A DNA stretch of 64,000 nucleotides from Ascidiimonas aurantiaca (GCF_037646345.1 NZ_JBBEWR010000013.1:87240-151239), one strand, 5' to 3'; numbered from the stretch's first letter, positions 1 to 9,416 are shown. A program made the numbers and translations. The notes: generated from the letters alone by a model not told the origin.

Positions 1-826
1 ACCCCAGGCTCATGACACGCTTTACGGTAGAAACCTGTGAACGTTTGAAAATAGCCTTTTCCTGGATAAAGGCATTCTTGTATTGCTTTTGTTGTACGTA
101 CAACCAGCTTAAGATCTCATTCCACAAAAGATCTGGTGTGGATTGTAGTTTTTCGAGTAATACTTTTTTTAAAATGAGATTGTTTTCACTGGAAGGGTCT
201 TCATCCAAAAACTGACTGATCCGGTTGGTGATGGTTCTCAGGTAGCTTTCGTTTTTCTGTATAAGTTCCAGATAACTGGAAAACATTTTCTCAATATTCC
301 CCATTTCCCCATAGATGCGGGCAATTTCCAGTTGAATATTCGTGTTGGGCTTAACGGCTATAGACCTTTCGTAAACCCTGAGGGCGTAGTCTAATAAGGC
401 TCTCTTTTTGAAAGCACTGCCAATTACGAAAGCAAAATTGGGACTTTGTTCTACATGGGCTGCTGCTTTTTCGTAATAGTAAACGGCTTTTTCCTGTTGT
501 CCCTGAAGTTGATAGTTGTACCCTAACTCTACTAAAAGGTTAGGTGGGAAAAAAGAAGATTCTTCCCGAGAGCGTAAAAGTTGTTCGGCTTCCTGATATC
601 TTTCCAGTTGTTGGTGACTTTCGATGAGATATTGCAGAAAATCCATTCGCCCCGGATTCTTTTGATACAACTTTTCATAAAGCACTAAAGCCTTTTCAAA
701 GTCTCCATCTTCAAAATACTGCATGGCAAGGGCATCACTTTGGGAAAAAAGGAAGCCACTGCACAAAAGGGCAATAAATACCGTGAGTTTCTTCAAAATG
801 GGTATGGTTTTCTCCAAATATAACAT
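1..826 (-). CDS. TPR-repeat exported protein, 3' end outside window
   Basis: The reading frame is open from an ATG at 826 to the window edge (275 codons), so the C-terminus is missing. The N-terminus has a hydrophobic signal-peptide-like stretch ending in FLFSQS, followed by helical tetratricopeptide-like repeats (YFEDGDFEKALVLYEKLY; LGYNYQLQGQQEKAVYYYEK), which usually mediate protein-protein contacts. A function cannot be assigned. The start is uncertain: an in-frame TTG at 796 gives the more typical signal peptide MKKLTVFIALLCSGFLFSQS. A promoter-like TATATTTG lies at 822-815, inside the longer version, which favours the shorter one. It lies downstream of serS on the same strand but is separated from it by a hairpin terminator, so it is probably transcribed separately. 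Confidence 0.75.
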   Translation of the reverse strand, partial: MLYLEKTIPILKKLTVFIALLCSGFLFSQSDALAMQYFEDGDFEKALVLYEKLYQKNPGRMDFLQYLIESHQQLERYQEAEQLLRSREESSFFPPNLLVELGYNYQLQGQQEKAVYYYEKAAAHVEQSPNFAFVIGSAFKKRALLDYALRVYERSIAVKPNTNIQLEIARIYGEMGNIEKMFSSYLELIQKNESYLRTITNRISQFLDEDPSSENNLILKKVLLEKLQSTPDLLWNEILSWLYVQQKQYKNAFIQEKAIFKRSQVSTVKRVMSLG

Positions 827-854
827 AACCCGGGCAATTTATAAGTTAATTATT

Positions 855-890
855 TTTAAAAAGAAAAAGACCCGGAATCAGATCCGGGTC
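855..890 (-). terminator. Rho-independent terminator, minus strand
   Basis: An 8-bp stem (GACCCGGA at 869-876 with TCCGGGTC at 883-890) has a 6-nt loop. Read on the minus strand, it is followed by a T-rich tract (complement of 855-868). It would end transcripts coming from the serS side, just before the TPR gene. Confidence 0.75.
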
Positions 891-1080
891 AAACCAACCA
901 AAAAAATAATAGTGCTATTAATCAATATACTTAACTCTTGATTCTACTATTGATCTGGTTATATTCTAGATTGATTAAAACCTAAAAAATACTTATTGCC
1001 AAATCCTTAATCTATACGTGTTGAGATGAAATGCGAAAGATGGAAAATAGTTACACATCATAGTATTAAGTAAGATTTGG
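869..1080 (-). ncRNA. candidate small RNA between serS and the TPR gene
   Basis: This 290-base spacer has its own well-formed promoter at 1115-1086 and a terminator at 890-869, both on the minus strand. Together they would give a transcript of about 210-225 nt. It holds no convincing ORF; the longest I see is about 22 codons starting ATGATG. No known RNA family is recognised. It could instead be only the serS 3' region with a chance promoter match. Confidence 0.3.
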
Positions 1081-1085
1081 CTTAT

Positions 1086-1115
1086 CAAATATAGGAAAAA
1101 TATAGTGAAAGGCAA
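1086..1115 (-). promoter_or_regulatory. Bacteroidota-type promoter, TTG-N19-TATATTTG
   Basis: On the minus strand TTG lies at 1115-1113 and TATATTTG at 1093-1086, with a spacing of exactly 19 nt. This matches the Bacteroidota primary sigma factor consensus TTG-N19-TAnnTTTG. It starts just downstream of the serS stop codon, and the expected start of transcription is near 1079. Confidence 0.5.
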
Positions 1116-1117
1116 AC

Positions 1118-2389
1118 TTACTCTATCATGTCAAAGCCGGTGTAGGGTATAAGTATTTCGGGAATACGTATTCCTTGATCGGTCTGGTAATTTTCCAAAA
1201 TGCCGGCAAGCACTCTGGGCAATGCCAGTGAGCTGCCATTGAGGGTATGAGCAAGCCTGCTCTTACCATCAGTATCCTTAAACCGGAGTTTTAGCCTGTT
1301 GGACTGATAGGTCTCAAAATTAGAAACAGAGCTTATTTCCAGCCATCGTTGTTGTGCGGTAGAGTACACTTCAAAATCATAGGTAAGCGCAGCCGTAAAC
1401 CCAAGGTCGCCACCACAGAGCCGTAAAATACGATACGGTAATTTTAGCTCCCGTAATAATGTTTTCACATGGTCAACCATACCATCTAAAGCCTGGTAAG
1501 AGCGATCGGGGTGTTCTATACGTACAATTTCTACCTTGTCAAACTGATGTAGCCTGTTGAGCCCTCTTACATGCGCGCCGTAACTTCCCGCTTCCCGTCT
1601 GAAACAGGGTGTAAAAGCCGTGCAGCAAATAGGAAAATCATTTTCAGATAAAAGGGTGTCCCGGAAAAAATTGGTCATTGGTACTTCAGCGGTAGGAATT
1701 AAATAGAGGTCATCTTCACCAATATAATACATTTGTCCTTCTTTATCGGGAAGTTGCCCCGTTCCGTAACCAGAGGTCTCATTTACCACATAAGGAGGTT
1801 GGTATTCTGTGTAACCGGCTTCAGTATTCTTATCCAGAAAATAAGTAACCAGCGCCCTTTGTAAACGCGCTCCCTTGCCTTTGTAAACCGGAAATCCCGC
1901 TCCGGTAATTTTGGTGCCGAGCTCAAAGTCAATAAGGTCATATTTCTTGGCCAGTTCCCAATGAGGAAGTGCTTCTCCGGGTAGCTCGGGAATATCTCCT
2001 TCTTTAAACACCTCTTCATTGTCCTCATCGGTATTTCCCGTAGGAACAGAGGCATGCGGGGTATTCGGTATTTTGTAAAGTACTTCGGTAAGTTCGGTTG
2101 CTGTTTGACTAAGCTTTTCCTGAAATACTTTTGATTGTTGTTTTAGCTGTGTAGTTTGTTCTTTTAAAGCCTGGGCCTCTTCTTTCTGGCCGTTTTTAAA
2201 GAGGTCTCCTATCTGTTTGGATAATTTATTGGACTGTGAAAGGGTGGTATCCAACTGGGTTTGCAAACTTCTTCGCTCTTCATCCAGTTTAATAACGGTG
2301 TCTATCAGGCTTTCTGCATCCATATTGCGTTTGGCAAGTGCCTGAACAACTGCTTCCTTGTTTTCCCTAATAAATGGTACCTGTAACAT
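1118..2389 (-). CDS. serS: seryl-tRNA synthetase
   Basis: Cytoplasmic class II aminoacyl-tRNA synthetase that charges tRNA-Ser (and tRNA-Sec where present) with serine through seryl-adenylate. At 423 residues it is the usual bacterial length. Residues 1-105 form the charged, heptad-like N-terminal coiled-coil arm that grips the long variable arm of tRNA-Ser. The catalytic core follows: the TAEVPMTN region, class II motif 2 (CFRREAGSYGAHVRGLNRLHQF) and motif 3 near the C-terminus (NGSSLALPRVLAGILENYQ). The gene is monocistronic or the last of a minus-strand group: HTTM and ribF lie upstream, with 89 bp between HTTM and serS. Nothing is missing. Confidence 0.97.
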   Translation of the reverse strand: MLQVPFIRENKEAVVQALAKRNMDAESLIDTVIKLDEERRSLQTQLDTTLSQSNKLSKQIGDLFKNGQKEEAQALKEQTTQLKQQSKVFQEKLSQTATELTEVLYKIPNTPHASVPTGNTDEDNEEVFKEGDIPELPGEALPHWELAKKYDLIDFELGTKITGAGFPVYKGKGARLQRALVTYFLDKNTEAGYTEYQPPYVVNETSGYGTGQLPDKEGQMYYIGEDDLYLIPTAEVPMTNFFRDTLLSENDFPICCTAFTPCFRREAGSYGAHVRGLNRLHQFDKVEIVRIEHPDRSYQALDGMVDHVKTLLRELKLPYRILRLCGGDLGFTAALTYDFEVYSTAQQRWLEISSVSNFETYQSNRLKLRFKDTDGKSRLAHTLNGSSLALPRVLAGILENYQTDQGIRIPEILIPYTGFDMIE

Positions 2390-2478
2390 AATTGTGTATT
2401 TTAATAAATTACCCTGACTGTAGCAGGTTTAAAATCCGGCAACAAATTTAGGGCAAATATCAGATAAAATATTGCGTA

Positions 2479-3810
2479 TTATTCTTTTTCTGAGGGTAAT
2501 ATCCAGTCATGGTGCTTAAAGTGGGACCAGGGTTCTGCCGCAAGGTCCACTTCGGGGTCAATAAGGGTTTTAAGAGTTCCCTGATTCACACGTACTTTGC
2601 CTTTAGCATAGATAGCCACATCGTTGCCCAGTGCATTTTCATTTTTCTTGATCCTTTGCGCGAACTGCCATATCACATCGGGCTTTGAGGCAATCATACG
2701 CGACTGTTTAGGACTTAAGAATTCTTTGGGATCGATAATTTTGGTTTTACCGGTATCCTTGTTTACTACTTTAAAAGAGATGTAACCGCTTTTGGTACGC
2801 AGCATCATACGCCAGCTCATGCGGTGTCCCTCTTCGGTCCACAGTACATCATCTTTTATAACCCAGTGTCTTAACGGAAGCAGAATATGGATCACAAAAT
2901 AGATCACAGCGAGACTCAGGTACAGATTGCGTTTTTCAGGTATTTGTATCTCGTTTCCTTCATATTTGGGCTTACGAGGCAAAAAGAGCCGGCGAATGGT
3001 TTCCGGAGGATAGAAAAATACGGTAAAAGCCAGGGAAAGATAAGGAAAGATACCTATCTGAAATACAATAGAGTTAAATATGTGGAAAAACACCGAAGCC
3101 GCAAAGGCCATATTTCGGGTAGGTTTCCAAAGCAGTAACGGTACTATAAGTAAATCGAATAAAATACCGGAATACGCAATAAAGTAATGCGTAGATTTTT
3201 CCTGTAACCAGGCACCAATTAACGGATAATCTGCTTTTGAGGCCATAAGGCTCTGTACGGCAGTGGTATCTAACCAGTCCGGATAAATCTTGGCTACAGA
3301 TGCATATGTATATACCACCCACAGTTTTACAACAATGATCACGATACACCATCTGGGCATAGAAAGAGACTTTAAAGAAGGTTTTCTTTTTACATCCCAT
3401 GAATAATACCGGTGTGCCGGAAGGATCAACATCAGCAAACAAATAAAAATTAGAAGGTAATAATGGTTGTTATAGGAAGCTTTTTGCATTAAATAGGTGG
3501 CCGTCCACATAACGGTAAAAATGCTAAGGCTCAGGCGGTACCGATACCCAAACATGACCATAAGCCCCATAATACTCATGAATGCATAATAGTAATACAT
3601 ACCATTTCCGGGTAAGGGCTGTAGCCATTCAAGGCCTATAAAATTAAAAGTAAACTCCGGTTCAACCAATGTGTAACCTATCCATCCGGTAACAATGGCC
3701 CCTGCAGTCTCAAGAAATAAGAGCAGGCCAAAGAGTATTCTGAAAACAATAAGGGGAGCATTGTCAACCTGAGTAAAAAGAAGTCTATTAAGTTTTTCTT
3801 TCCCTAACAT
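2479..3810 (-). CDS. HTTM-domain membrane protein (gamma-carboxylase-like)
   Basis: A 443-residue polytopic membrane protein of the HTTM family, which is related to the membrane domain of vitamin K-dependent gamma-glutamyl carboxylase. I recognise it by the run of hydrophobic helices in residues 20-320 and by the extramembrane motif WTEEGHRMSWRMMLR at about residue 345, a hallmark of bacterial carboxylase-like proteins. The last ~100 residues are soluble. The substrate is unknown; proof of carboxylase activity is lacking for most bacterial members. It overlaps the end of ribF by 23 bp, so the two are almost certainly co-transcribed and possibly translationally coupled. The order ribF-HTTM-serS is, from memory, common in Flavobacteriia and may be only a housekeeping neighbourhood. 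Confidence 0.85.
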   Translation of the reverse strand: MLGKEKLNRLLFTQVDNAPLIVFRILFGLLLFLETAGAIVTGWIGYTLVEPEFTFNFIGLEWLQPLPGNGMYYYYAFMSIMGLMVMFGYRYRLSLSIFTVMWTATYLMQKASYNNHYYLLIFICLLMLILPAHRYYSWDVKRKPSLKSLSMPRWCIVIIVVKLWVVYTYASVAKIYPDWLDTTAVQSLMASKADYPLIGAWLQEKSTHYFIAYSGILFDLLIVPLLLWKPTRNMAFAASVFFHIFNSIVFQIGIFPYLSLAFTVFFYPPETIRRLFLPRKPKYEGNEIQIPEKRNLYLSLAVIYFVIHILLPLRHWVIKDDVLWTEEGHRMSWRMMLRTKSGYISFKVVNKDTGKTKIIDPKEFLSPKQSRMIASKPDVIWQFAQRIKKNENALGNDVAIYAKGKVRVNQGTLKTLIDPEVDLAAEPWSHFKHHDWILPSEKE

Positions 3811-4723
3811 GGATCAAAGCATTTTTTTTGTCTGTTTTCAACTGTTCTTTAAGTGCATGAATGGAGTCAAACCTTTTTTCATCTCTCAGTCTTTCCAGGA
3901 GGTGAATACGCAGTTTTTTTCCGTAGAGGTCCTCATTAAAATCAAAAAAATTGATTTCTATGGTCTTGTTAGTGCCATTAACGGTGGGATTAAACCCAAT
4001 ATTCATCATTCCGTGAACCATACGGCCGTCAATATCGCATCTTACCACATAAACACCGTTTTCGGGAATGAGTTTGTACGGTTCTTCTATGTGTAAATTG
4101 GCGGTGGGAAAATCAATTTGGCGCCCAAGGCCTTTTCCCTTTTCAATGCGCCCGGTTAACATAAAGTCATATCCCAGGTATGCATTTGCGGTAGCAATAT
4201 CGCCTTCACTAAGGGCTTTTCGTATTTTGGTGGAGCTAACAGATACTTCATTGATCTCTTCTGCCGGGATCTCTTCAACATCAAAGTTATAGGCAGCTCC
4301 AAATTCGATAAGGTCTTTAATGGTAGCTGTTCGGTTTCTACCAAAACGATGGTCATAACCAATAACTACTTTTTTTGCATGCAGTTTTTTTACCAGAAGA
4401 TCTCTTACAAATTCAAGAGCGGTAAGTCTTGAAAAATCTTTAGTAAAAGGATGTATTATGAGTTGGTCAAGACCTGTGGTTTTCAGGATATCTTTTTTTT
4501 CATCAAGCGTAGTGATCATTTTGAGATCTGCATTTTGTTGCAGGACCATACGCGGATGAGGAAAAAAAGTTAATATGGTGGATAATAGGTCGTTAGCATT
4601 GGCTCCGGCTACTAACTTTTCTATGATTTTTCGGTGTCCGATATGTACTCCGTCAAAAGTACCAATAGTAACAATTGTATGAACCGGATTGTTAAAATTT
4701 TCTATGTCGTTAAATGTTATCAC
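3788..4723 (-). CDS. ribF: bifunctional riboflavin kinase / FAD synthetase
   Basis: Converts riboflavin to FMN (ATP-dependent kinase) and FMN to FAD (adenylyltransferase) in the cytoplasm. The N-terminal nucleotidyltransferase domain has GTFDGVHIGHRKI (residues ~22-34) and LTFFPHPRMVL, followed by the ISSTKIR-type loop (SSTKIRKALSEGD). The C-terminal flavokinase domain carries GKGLGRQIDFPTANL and NGVYVV...GMMNIGFNPTVNG. The length of 311 residues is normal. The start codon is GTG at 4723: an in-frame stop lies immediately upstream, and no later ATG would keep the first beta strand. The gene is first in a minus-strand group with the HTTM gene. Confidence 0.96.
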   Translation of the reverse strand: MITFNDIENFNNPVHTIVTIGTFDGVHIGHRKIIEKLVAGANANDLLSTILTFFPHPRMVLQQNADLKMITTLDEKKDILKTTGLDQLIIHPFTKDFSRLTALEFVRDLLVKKLHAKKVVIGYDHRFGRNRTATIKDLIEFGAAYNFDVEEIPAEEINEVSVSSTKIRKALSEGDIATANAYLGYDFMLTGRIEKGKGLGRQIDFPTANLHIEEPYKLIPENGVYVVRCDIDGRMVHGMMNIGFNPTVNGTNKTIEINFFDFNEDLYGKKLRIHLLERLRDEKRFDSIHALKEQLKTDKKNALIHVRERKT

Positions 4724-4755
4724 TTAAAAAAAGAGTTCAGAATAAAATAAAGACT

Positions 4756-4763
4756 TATGTTTG
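4756..4763 (+). promoter_or_regulatory. candidate -7 element upstream of the secreted protease
   Basis: TATGTTTG fits the Bacteroidota -7 consensus TAnnTTTG, 38 nt before the protease start. The -33 region is poor (TTC with 17-nt spacing), so this is only a candidate. Confidence 0.3.
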
Positions 4764-4801
4764 TGATAGTAAGATACTAAAAGTAAAAACTTTTCTTTTC
4801 C

Positions 4802-7800
4802 ATGAAAACAAACTTACGGTATGTTTTTACAATAACCATAATTTTTCTCAGCTTTTACCATATCAACGCGCAAAGCGGTTATTGGGAACCTTACAGCGGG
4901 AATAAAAAATCTGAAAATTATACGTTAAGGTCACTTAAAGAGGAAGGGTACACCCTACTTACTTTGGATGAAAAGGCATTTGTAAACGCACTTGCCCAGG
5001 CACCTGCAAGGGGTCGGTTTTCGGGCGTGTCAAACACCACAATGATGTTGCCAGACGATACGGGTAAATTGATCTCTTTTGACGTGTATGAAGCCCCGGT
5101 GCTTTCCCCAGAACTTTCGGCAAAATATCCGGATATACGTTCCTACGTGGGCTACAGTACAGATGGTGAGCAAACAAAAGTACGTTTTAGTGTTTCTCCC
5201 CAGGGTATTCAGCACATGATGCGTTTTTCAGGGCATCATACTGTTTTTATGGAAAAACTTTCCAGAGAAGGAAGTCAATACATTGTATATACCAGAGATG
5301 CAAGAGAGACCCCAAAAGAGATGGTGTGTAGCACCGAAATGCGAAAAGAAGACAGAAAGGTTGCGGCAAACAGGGATACAAACGACCAAACCCTGCGAAG
5401 GTACAGGCTGGCTGTTTCTACCACTGGAGAATATACCTCTTTTCACGGAGGTACAGTAGCAGGAGCACTGGCTGCCATTAATGCCACGGTTACCCGGGTG
5501 AACGAAGTATTTGAAAATGATTTTTCGGTTACGTTGGAAGTGATTGCGAATACCGAGCAGGTAATCTTCACCGATGCTGCGACCGATCCTTACAACGAAA
5601 CCGGTTTAAATTCGGCATTACAGGCTACATTAAGTACTACTATTGGGGAAGCTGCGTATGATGTGGGTCACCTGTTTCACCGGGCAGCAAACGACGGGAA
5701 TGCAGGTTGTATTGGTTGTGTATGTATTAACGGGCGTAAGGGAAGTGCCTATTCATCTGCCACCAGCCCCACGGGAGATACATTTGATATTGATTATGTA
5801 GCGCATGAACTGGGTCATCAGTTTGGGGCCAATCATACCTGGTCCTTTGATACGGAAGCCACAGGCGTAAATGCAGAGCCGGGAAGTGGTACCACCATTA
5901 TGGCCTATGCAGGCATTACCGGGGCCAATAATGTACAATTGAACAGTGACCCGTATTTTCATTTCTGGAGCATTTTTCAGGTAGCCTCTTATATTGCGAC
6001 CACTACCTGTGATGTAGAAACTGCACTTACCAACAACCCACCTGCAGCCAATGCAGGTACCGATTACAAGATACCCAGGTCAACTGCATTTTTACTTGCC
6101 GGTACAGGGAGTGATCCCGATACGGGTGATGTGCTCACCTACACCTGGGAACAAATAGACGATGGTATTATACGAAATACTACTTTTGGGCCTACCAATA
6201 CCCGGGGGGCCAATTTCAGATCATTACCTCCTTCAACTCAACCAATAAGGTACATGCCCAGGCTTGAAAGAGTAGTGAACGGAACCCTTACCCAGGTAAA
6301 CCCTATGCTTAATGATGCATGGGAAACCGTTTCCAATGTGGGGCGTACCATGGATTTTGCATTTACCGTTCGCGATAATGCAGCGGGTGGCGGACAAACA
6401 GCTTCCGATATCGTTCGGCTTACTGTTTTGGAGGAAGCAGGGCCTTTTGCCGTAACTTCACAAAATGCTCTGGAAACCTGGAGTGCAGGTACCGTAGAAA
6501 CCATAACCTGGGATGTTGCCAATACCAGTACAGCTCCCGTTAATGCACAACAGGTAGATATATTACTTTCTACTGACGGAGGACAGACATTTCCCGTCAC
6601 TCTGGCACAAAACACAAATAATGACGGGGAACACAAACTCATTGTACCCGGTGGTATAGCCACTACTTCCGCCCGTATCATGGTAAAAGCTTCCGATAAT
6701 ATTTTCTTTGCCGTAAATGGAGACAATTTTGCCATAGAAGAATCCGAATTTGTATTGGCTTTCCCGGAACTGGAAGGACTGGCGTGTCAACCGGACGATC
6801 TGGTGATCAATTTTGAATATCAGTCTTATGCGGGCTTTAGTGGAGAAACTACGTTTTCTACTTCCGGTTTACCCGCCGGGCTTACGGCCAGTTTTGTACC
6901 TGCGAGCACCTCTACAGATGGAACAAATGTACAAATGACCGTTTCAGGTACAGCATCTGTACCTACGGGAAGTTACTCTTTTACCATCACGGGAACCTCA
7001 GGTGCACTCGTACAAAACCTGTCTTTTGACCTTAATGTCTCAGAAGATTCCCTATCTCCGGCAACTTTGCTGGCACCTGCCAACGGCGCTACCGATGTTT
7101 TTTTTGATGTGGCTCTGCAATGGCAGGAAGACCCTTTGGCCGAGACCTATCTTCTGGAAATTGCGACCGATGCTACTTTTAGTGCTCCTCTTGTGAGTGC
7201 CGGCGTTATTGATACTTCCTATTTACCGGAAAACCTGCAACAGTCAACCACCTATTTCTGGAGAGTAAAGAGCCGGAATGCCTGTGGCGAAGGAGACTTT
7301 AGTCCCGTATTCAGTTTTACCATGGCTCCCGTAAATTGCAATACTTTTATATCGCGATCTACCCCAGTAACGATCTCAGAAAACGGAACCCCTTCTGTTT
7401 CCGCCGTTTTAAATGTAATAGATGATCTGCAGATTACCGATATTGATGTCTCTGTAGATATTACACATACCTTTGTTTCTGATCTTACTATTCGTTTGCG
7501 TTCTCCTTCTGGTACAGAGGTGGTATTGTTCTCCAGAAGTTGCGGAGAGCTGGAAAATATCGTAGCTGTTTTTGATGATGACGGGCAGCCGGCGACCTGC
7601 CGAGTAAACCCTCCGGCACTTGCGGGTGCTGTAGAGCCTGTACAATCACTTTCTTCTTTCTTTGGAGAATCTGCTGCGGGCCAGTGGACACTGTTGGTCG
7701 ATGACTCTGAAAATATAGACGGGGGGAGTATTAATGATTTTAGAATATCGGTATGTGCTGCAGGGGTTTTTATTCCCGATCGTGACGCAGACGGTGTAGA

Positions 7801-8482
7801 AGATGATGATGATAACTGCCCCGATACGCCTAATCCTGCGCAGGAGGACCAGGACCAGGATGGAACAGGTGATGCTTGTGATACCGATGATGACAATGAC
7901 GGGGTTAACGATGTAGATGATAACTGCCCGTTTACACCCAATGCGGGGCAGGAGAATGCCGATAATGACAGTGCAGGCGATGTCTGCGATCTGGATGACG
8001 ACAATGACGGTATTGTTGACACGAATGATAATTGCCCGTTAACTCCTAATAATGACCAGGGAGATAATGATCTGGACGGATTGGGCGATGCCTGTGACCC
8101 GGATGATGACAATGACGGGATACTCGATGAGCAAGACAATTGCCCGTTTACTTTTAATCCCGATCAGTTAGATATTGATAATGATGGTGAAGGGGATGCC
8201 TGTGACGAGGATGTGCTGGTCTCAGAAGCCCTTACGCCTAACGGAGACGGTATTAACGATACCTGGACCATTATTAATATAGACCGGCACCCCAATGCAG
8301 TGATCACGGTATTCAACCGTCTCGGGAATGAGGTTTTCAGAACTACCGGTTATAATAATGACTGGAACGGAGTGTATAAAGACAGAAGCGAACGCCTTCC
8401 CGCCGGTTCATATTATTATCAGATAGATCTTGAAAATAACGGGTCTGCAGATTTTAGTGGCTGGATATATATAACCTATTAA
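4802..8482 (+). CDS. secreted reprolysin-like zinc metalloprotease, type IX cargo
   Basis: A 1226-residue extracellular protease. It starts with a signal peptide (ending near INAQS, residue 24). A propeptide-like region precedes the zinc-metalloprotease domain with HELGHQFGANH (H335, H339 and H345 as zinc ligands, E336 catalytic). Immunoglobulin/fibronectin-like domains follow (about 410-840), then a proprotein-convertase-type P domain (about 845-990). Next come four calcium-binding thrombospondin type 3-like repeats rich in DxDxDG and DNCP (about 995-1138). The end is a gliding-type C-terminal sorting domain (EALTPNGDGINDTW to the end, about 1140-1226). This domain directs export through the type IX system and surface attachment. 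The protease substrate is unknown. The stop codon overlaps the start of the PorP-like gene by one base, so the two are co-expressed. Confidence 0.92.
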   Translation: MKTNLRYVFTITIIFLSFYHINAQSGYWEPYSGNKKSENYTLRSLKEEGYTLLTLDEKAFVNALAQAPARGRFSGVSNTTMMLPDDTGKLISFDVYEAPVLSPELSAKYPDIRSYVGYSTDGEQTKVRFSVSPQGIQHMMRFSGHHTVFMEKLSREGSQYIVYTRDARETPKEMVCSTEMRKEDRKVAANRDTNDQTLRRYRLAVSTTGEYTSFHGGTVAGALAAINATVTRVNEVFENDFSVTLEVIANTEQVIFTDAATDPYNETGLNSALQATLSTTIGEAAYDVGHLFHRAANDGNAGCIGCVCINGRKGSAYSSATSPTGDTFDIDYVAHELGHQFGANHTWSFDTEATGVNAEPGSGTTIMAYAGITGANNVQLNSDPYFHFWSIFQVASYIATTTCDVETALTNNPPAANAGTDYKIPRSTAFLLAGTGSDPDTGDVLTYTWEQIDDGIIRNTTFGPTNTRGANFRSLPPSTQPIRYMPRLERVVNGTLTQVNPMLNDAWETVSNVGRTMDFAFTVRDNAAGGGQTASDIVRLTVLEEAGPFAVTSQNALETWSAGTVETITWDVANTSTAPVNAQQVDILLSTDGGQTFPVTLAQNTNNDGEHKLIVPGGIATTSARIMVKASDNIFFAVNGDNFAIEESEFVLAFPELEGLACQPDDLVINFEYQSYAGFSGETTFSTSGLPAGLTASFVPASTSTDGTNVQMTVSGTASVPTGSYSFTITGTSGALVQNLSFDLNVSEDSLSPATLLAPANGATDVFFDVALQWQEDPLAETYLLEIATDATFSAPLVSAGVIDTSYLPENLQQSTTYFWRVKSRNACGEGDFSPVFSFTMAPVNCNTFISRSTPVTISENGTPSVSAVLNVIDDLQITDIDVSVDITHTFVSDLTIRLRSPSGTEVVLFSRSCGELENIVAVFDDDGQPATCRVNPPALAGAVEPVQSLSSFFGESAAGQWTLLVDDSENIDGGSINDFRISVCAAGVFIPDRDADGVEDDDDNCPDTPNPAQEDQDQDGTGDACDTDDDNDGVNDVDDNCPFTPNAGQENADNDSAGDVCDLDDDNDGIVDTNDNCPLTPNNDQGDNDLDGLGDACDPDDDNDGILDEQDNCPFTFNPDQLDIDNDGEGDACDEDVLVSEALTPNGDGINDTWTIINIDRHPNAVITVFNRLGNEVFRTTGYNNDWNGVYKDRSERLPAGSYYYQIDLENNGSADFSGWIYITY

Positions 8483-9408
8483 TGTTTGTTAAAAGCGATT
8501 ATTCTGAAATGAACTATACTATAAAACGGTATGTTATTCTGGTTTTTTTCATGCTTACGGTAACCACGCAGGCACAGCAGGACCCGGATTATGTTTTTTA
8601 CCGATATACTATGAATGCGGTGAATCCTGCTTATGCGGGATCGGAAGGAATTACCAGTGTGGTTCTTAACTTAAGGAACCAGTGGCAGGGTGTAGAAGAT
8701 GCCCCCCAAACACAAACCTTTTTTGCCAGTACCACTTTAGGGGAAAAACTGGGTACCGGGCTTTCTATTGTAAACGACCAGACCTTTATTGAAAAGCAAA
8801 CCGCTATTTATGTAGATTTTTCATATAAACTCCAGGTCTCAAGGGAAACCCATTTGTTTTTAGGGCTTAAAGCCGGAGGGAACTTTTTTGATGTAAATGC
8901 AGGCGGTCTGCAGACCTTTAACCGTACAGGAGATCCGCTGCTTACAGATCAGAGTAGTTTTAATCCTAATCTGGGGGTTGGGGCCCTGTTACAGCATGAA
9001 AAATACTTTGTGTCGCTTTCGGTACCGCGTCTTTTAAATATGACCAGGTTTGATGAAATAAACGGTACGGTAGTAGAAGCGACCGATGAGGTTCACATAT
9101 ATCTGGCCGGGGGATATGATTTTGAATTGTCTGACGAATGGCTTTTCAAACCTTCGGTGATGACGCGCTATGTAGCCGGGGCTCCTGTATCGGTAAATAC
9201 GATCGCCGCATTTTCATACGATCAGAAATTTGAGTTCGGCCTGGCCTACCGTACAGACAGTGCCCTTGGCGGGCTTGCCCTTTTCAAAATAGCCAACTGG
9301 TTGCAGGCAGGATATGCCTATGAAAGCTCATTACGATCTGAGATCACTGAAGCTGCCAGTGGTACGCACGAACTTATTCTCCGGTTTTTTATAAACACTG
9401 ATAATTAA
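8482..9408 (+). CDS. PorP/SprF-family type IX secretion protein
   Basis: A predicted outer-membrane beta-barrel protein of the PorP/SprF family, members of which help type IX cargo with gliding-type sorting domains reach the cell surface. Evidence: the family opening QDPDYVFYRYTMNAVNPAYAGSEG right after a signal peptide, alternating beta strands to the end, and about 300 residues. The ATG at 8482 overlaps the upstream stop (TAATG). A second in-frame ATG at 8509 gives a cleaner signal peptide (MNYTIKRYVILVFFMLTVTT) and may be the true start. It is paired with the protease in front of it, as is usual for SprF-like proteins and their dedicated cargo, so a role in exporting or anchoring that protease is likely. 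Confidence 0.9.
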   Translation: MFVKSDYSEMNYTIKRYVILVFFMLTVTTQAQQDPDYVFYRYTMNAVNPAYAGSEGITSVVLNLRNQWQGVEDAPQTQTFFASTTLGEKLGTGLSIVNDQTFIEKQTAIYVDFSYKLQVSRETHLFLGLKAGGNFFDVNAGGLQTFNRTGDPLLTDQSSFNPNLGVGALLQHEKYFVSLSVPRLLNMTRFDEINGTVVEATDEVHIYLAGGYDFELSDEWLFKPSVMTRYVAGAPVSVNTIAAFSYDQKFEFGLAYRTDSALGGLALFKIANWLQAGYAYESSLRSEITEAASGTHELILRFFINTDN

Positions 9409-9416
9409 ATAAAAGA

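Noticed and set aside
7252..8139. Long minus-strand open frame (295 codons) opposite the end of the protease gene
   Set aside because: It is antisense to the repeated Asp/Asn codons of the calcium-binding repeats, which read as Ser/Val/Ile on the other strand. Its Ser-rich composition is an artefact, and the plus-strand domains are clear.
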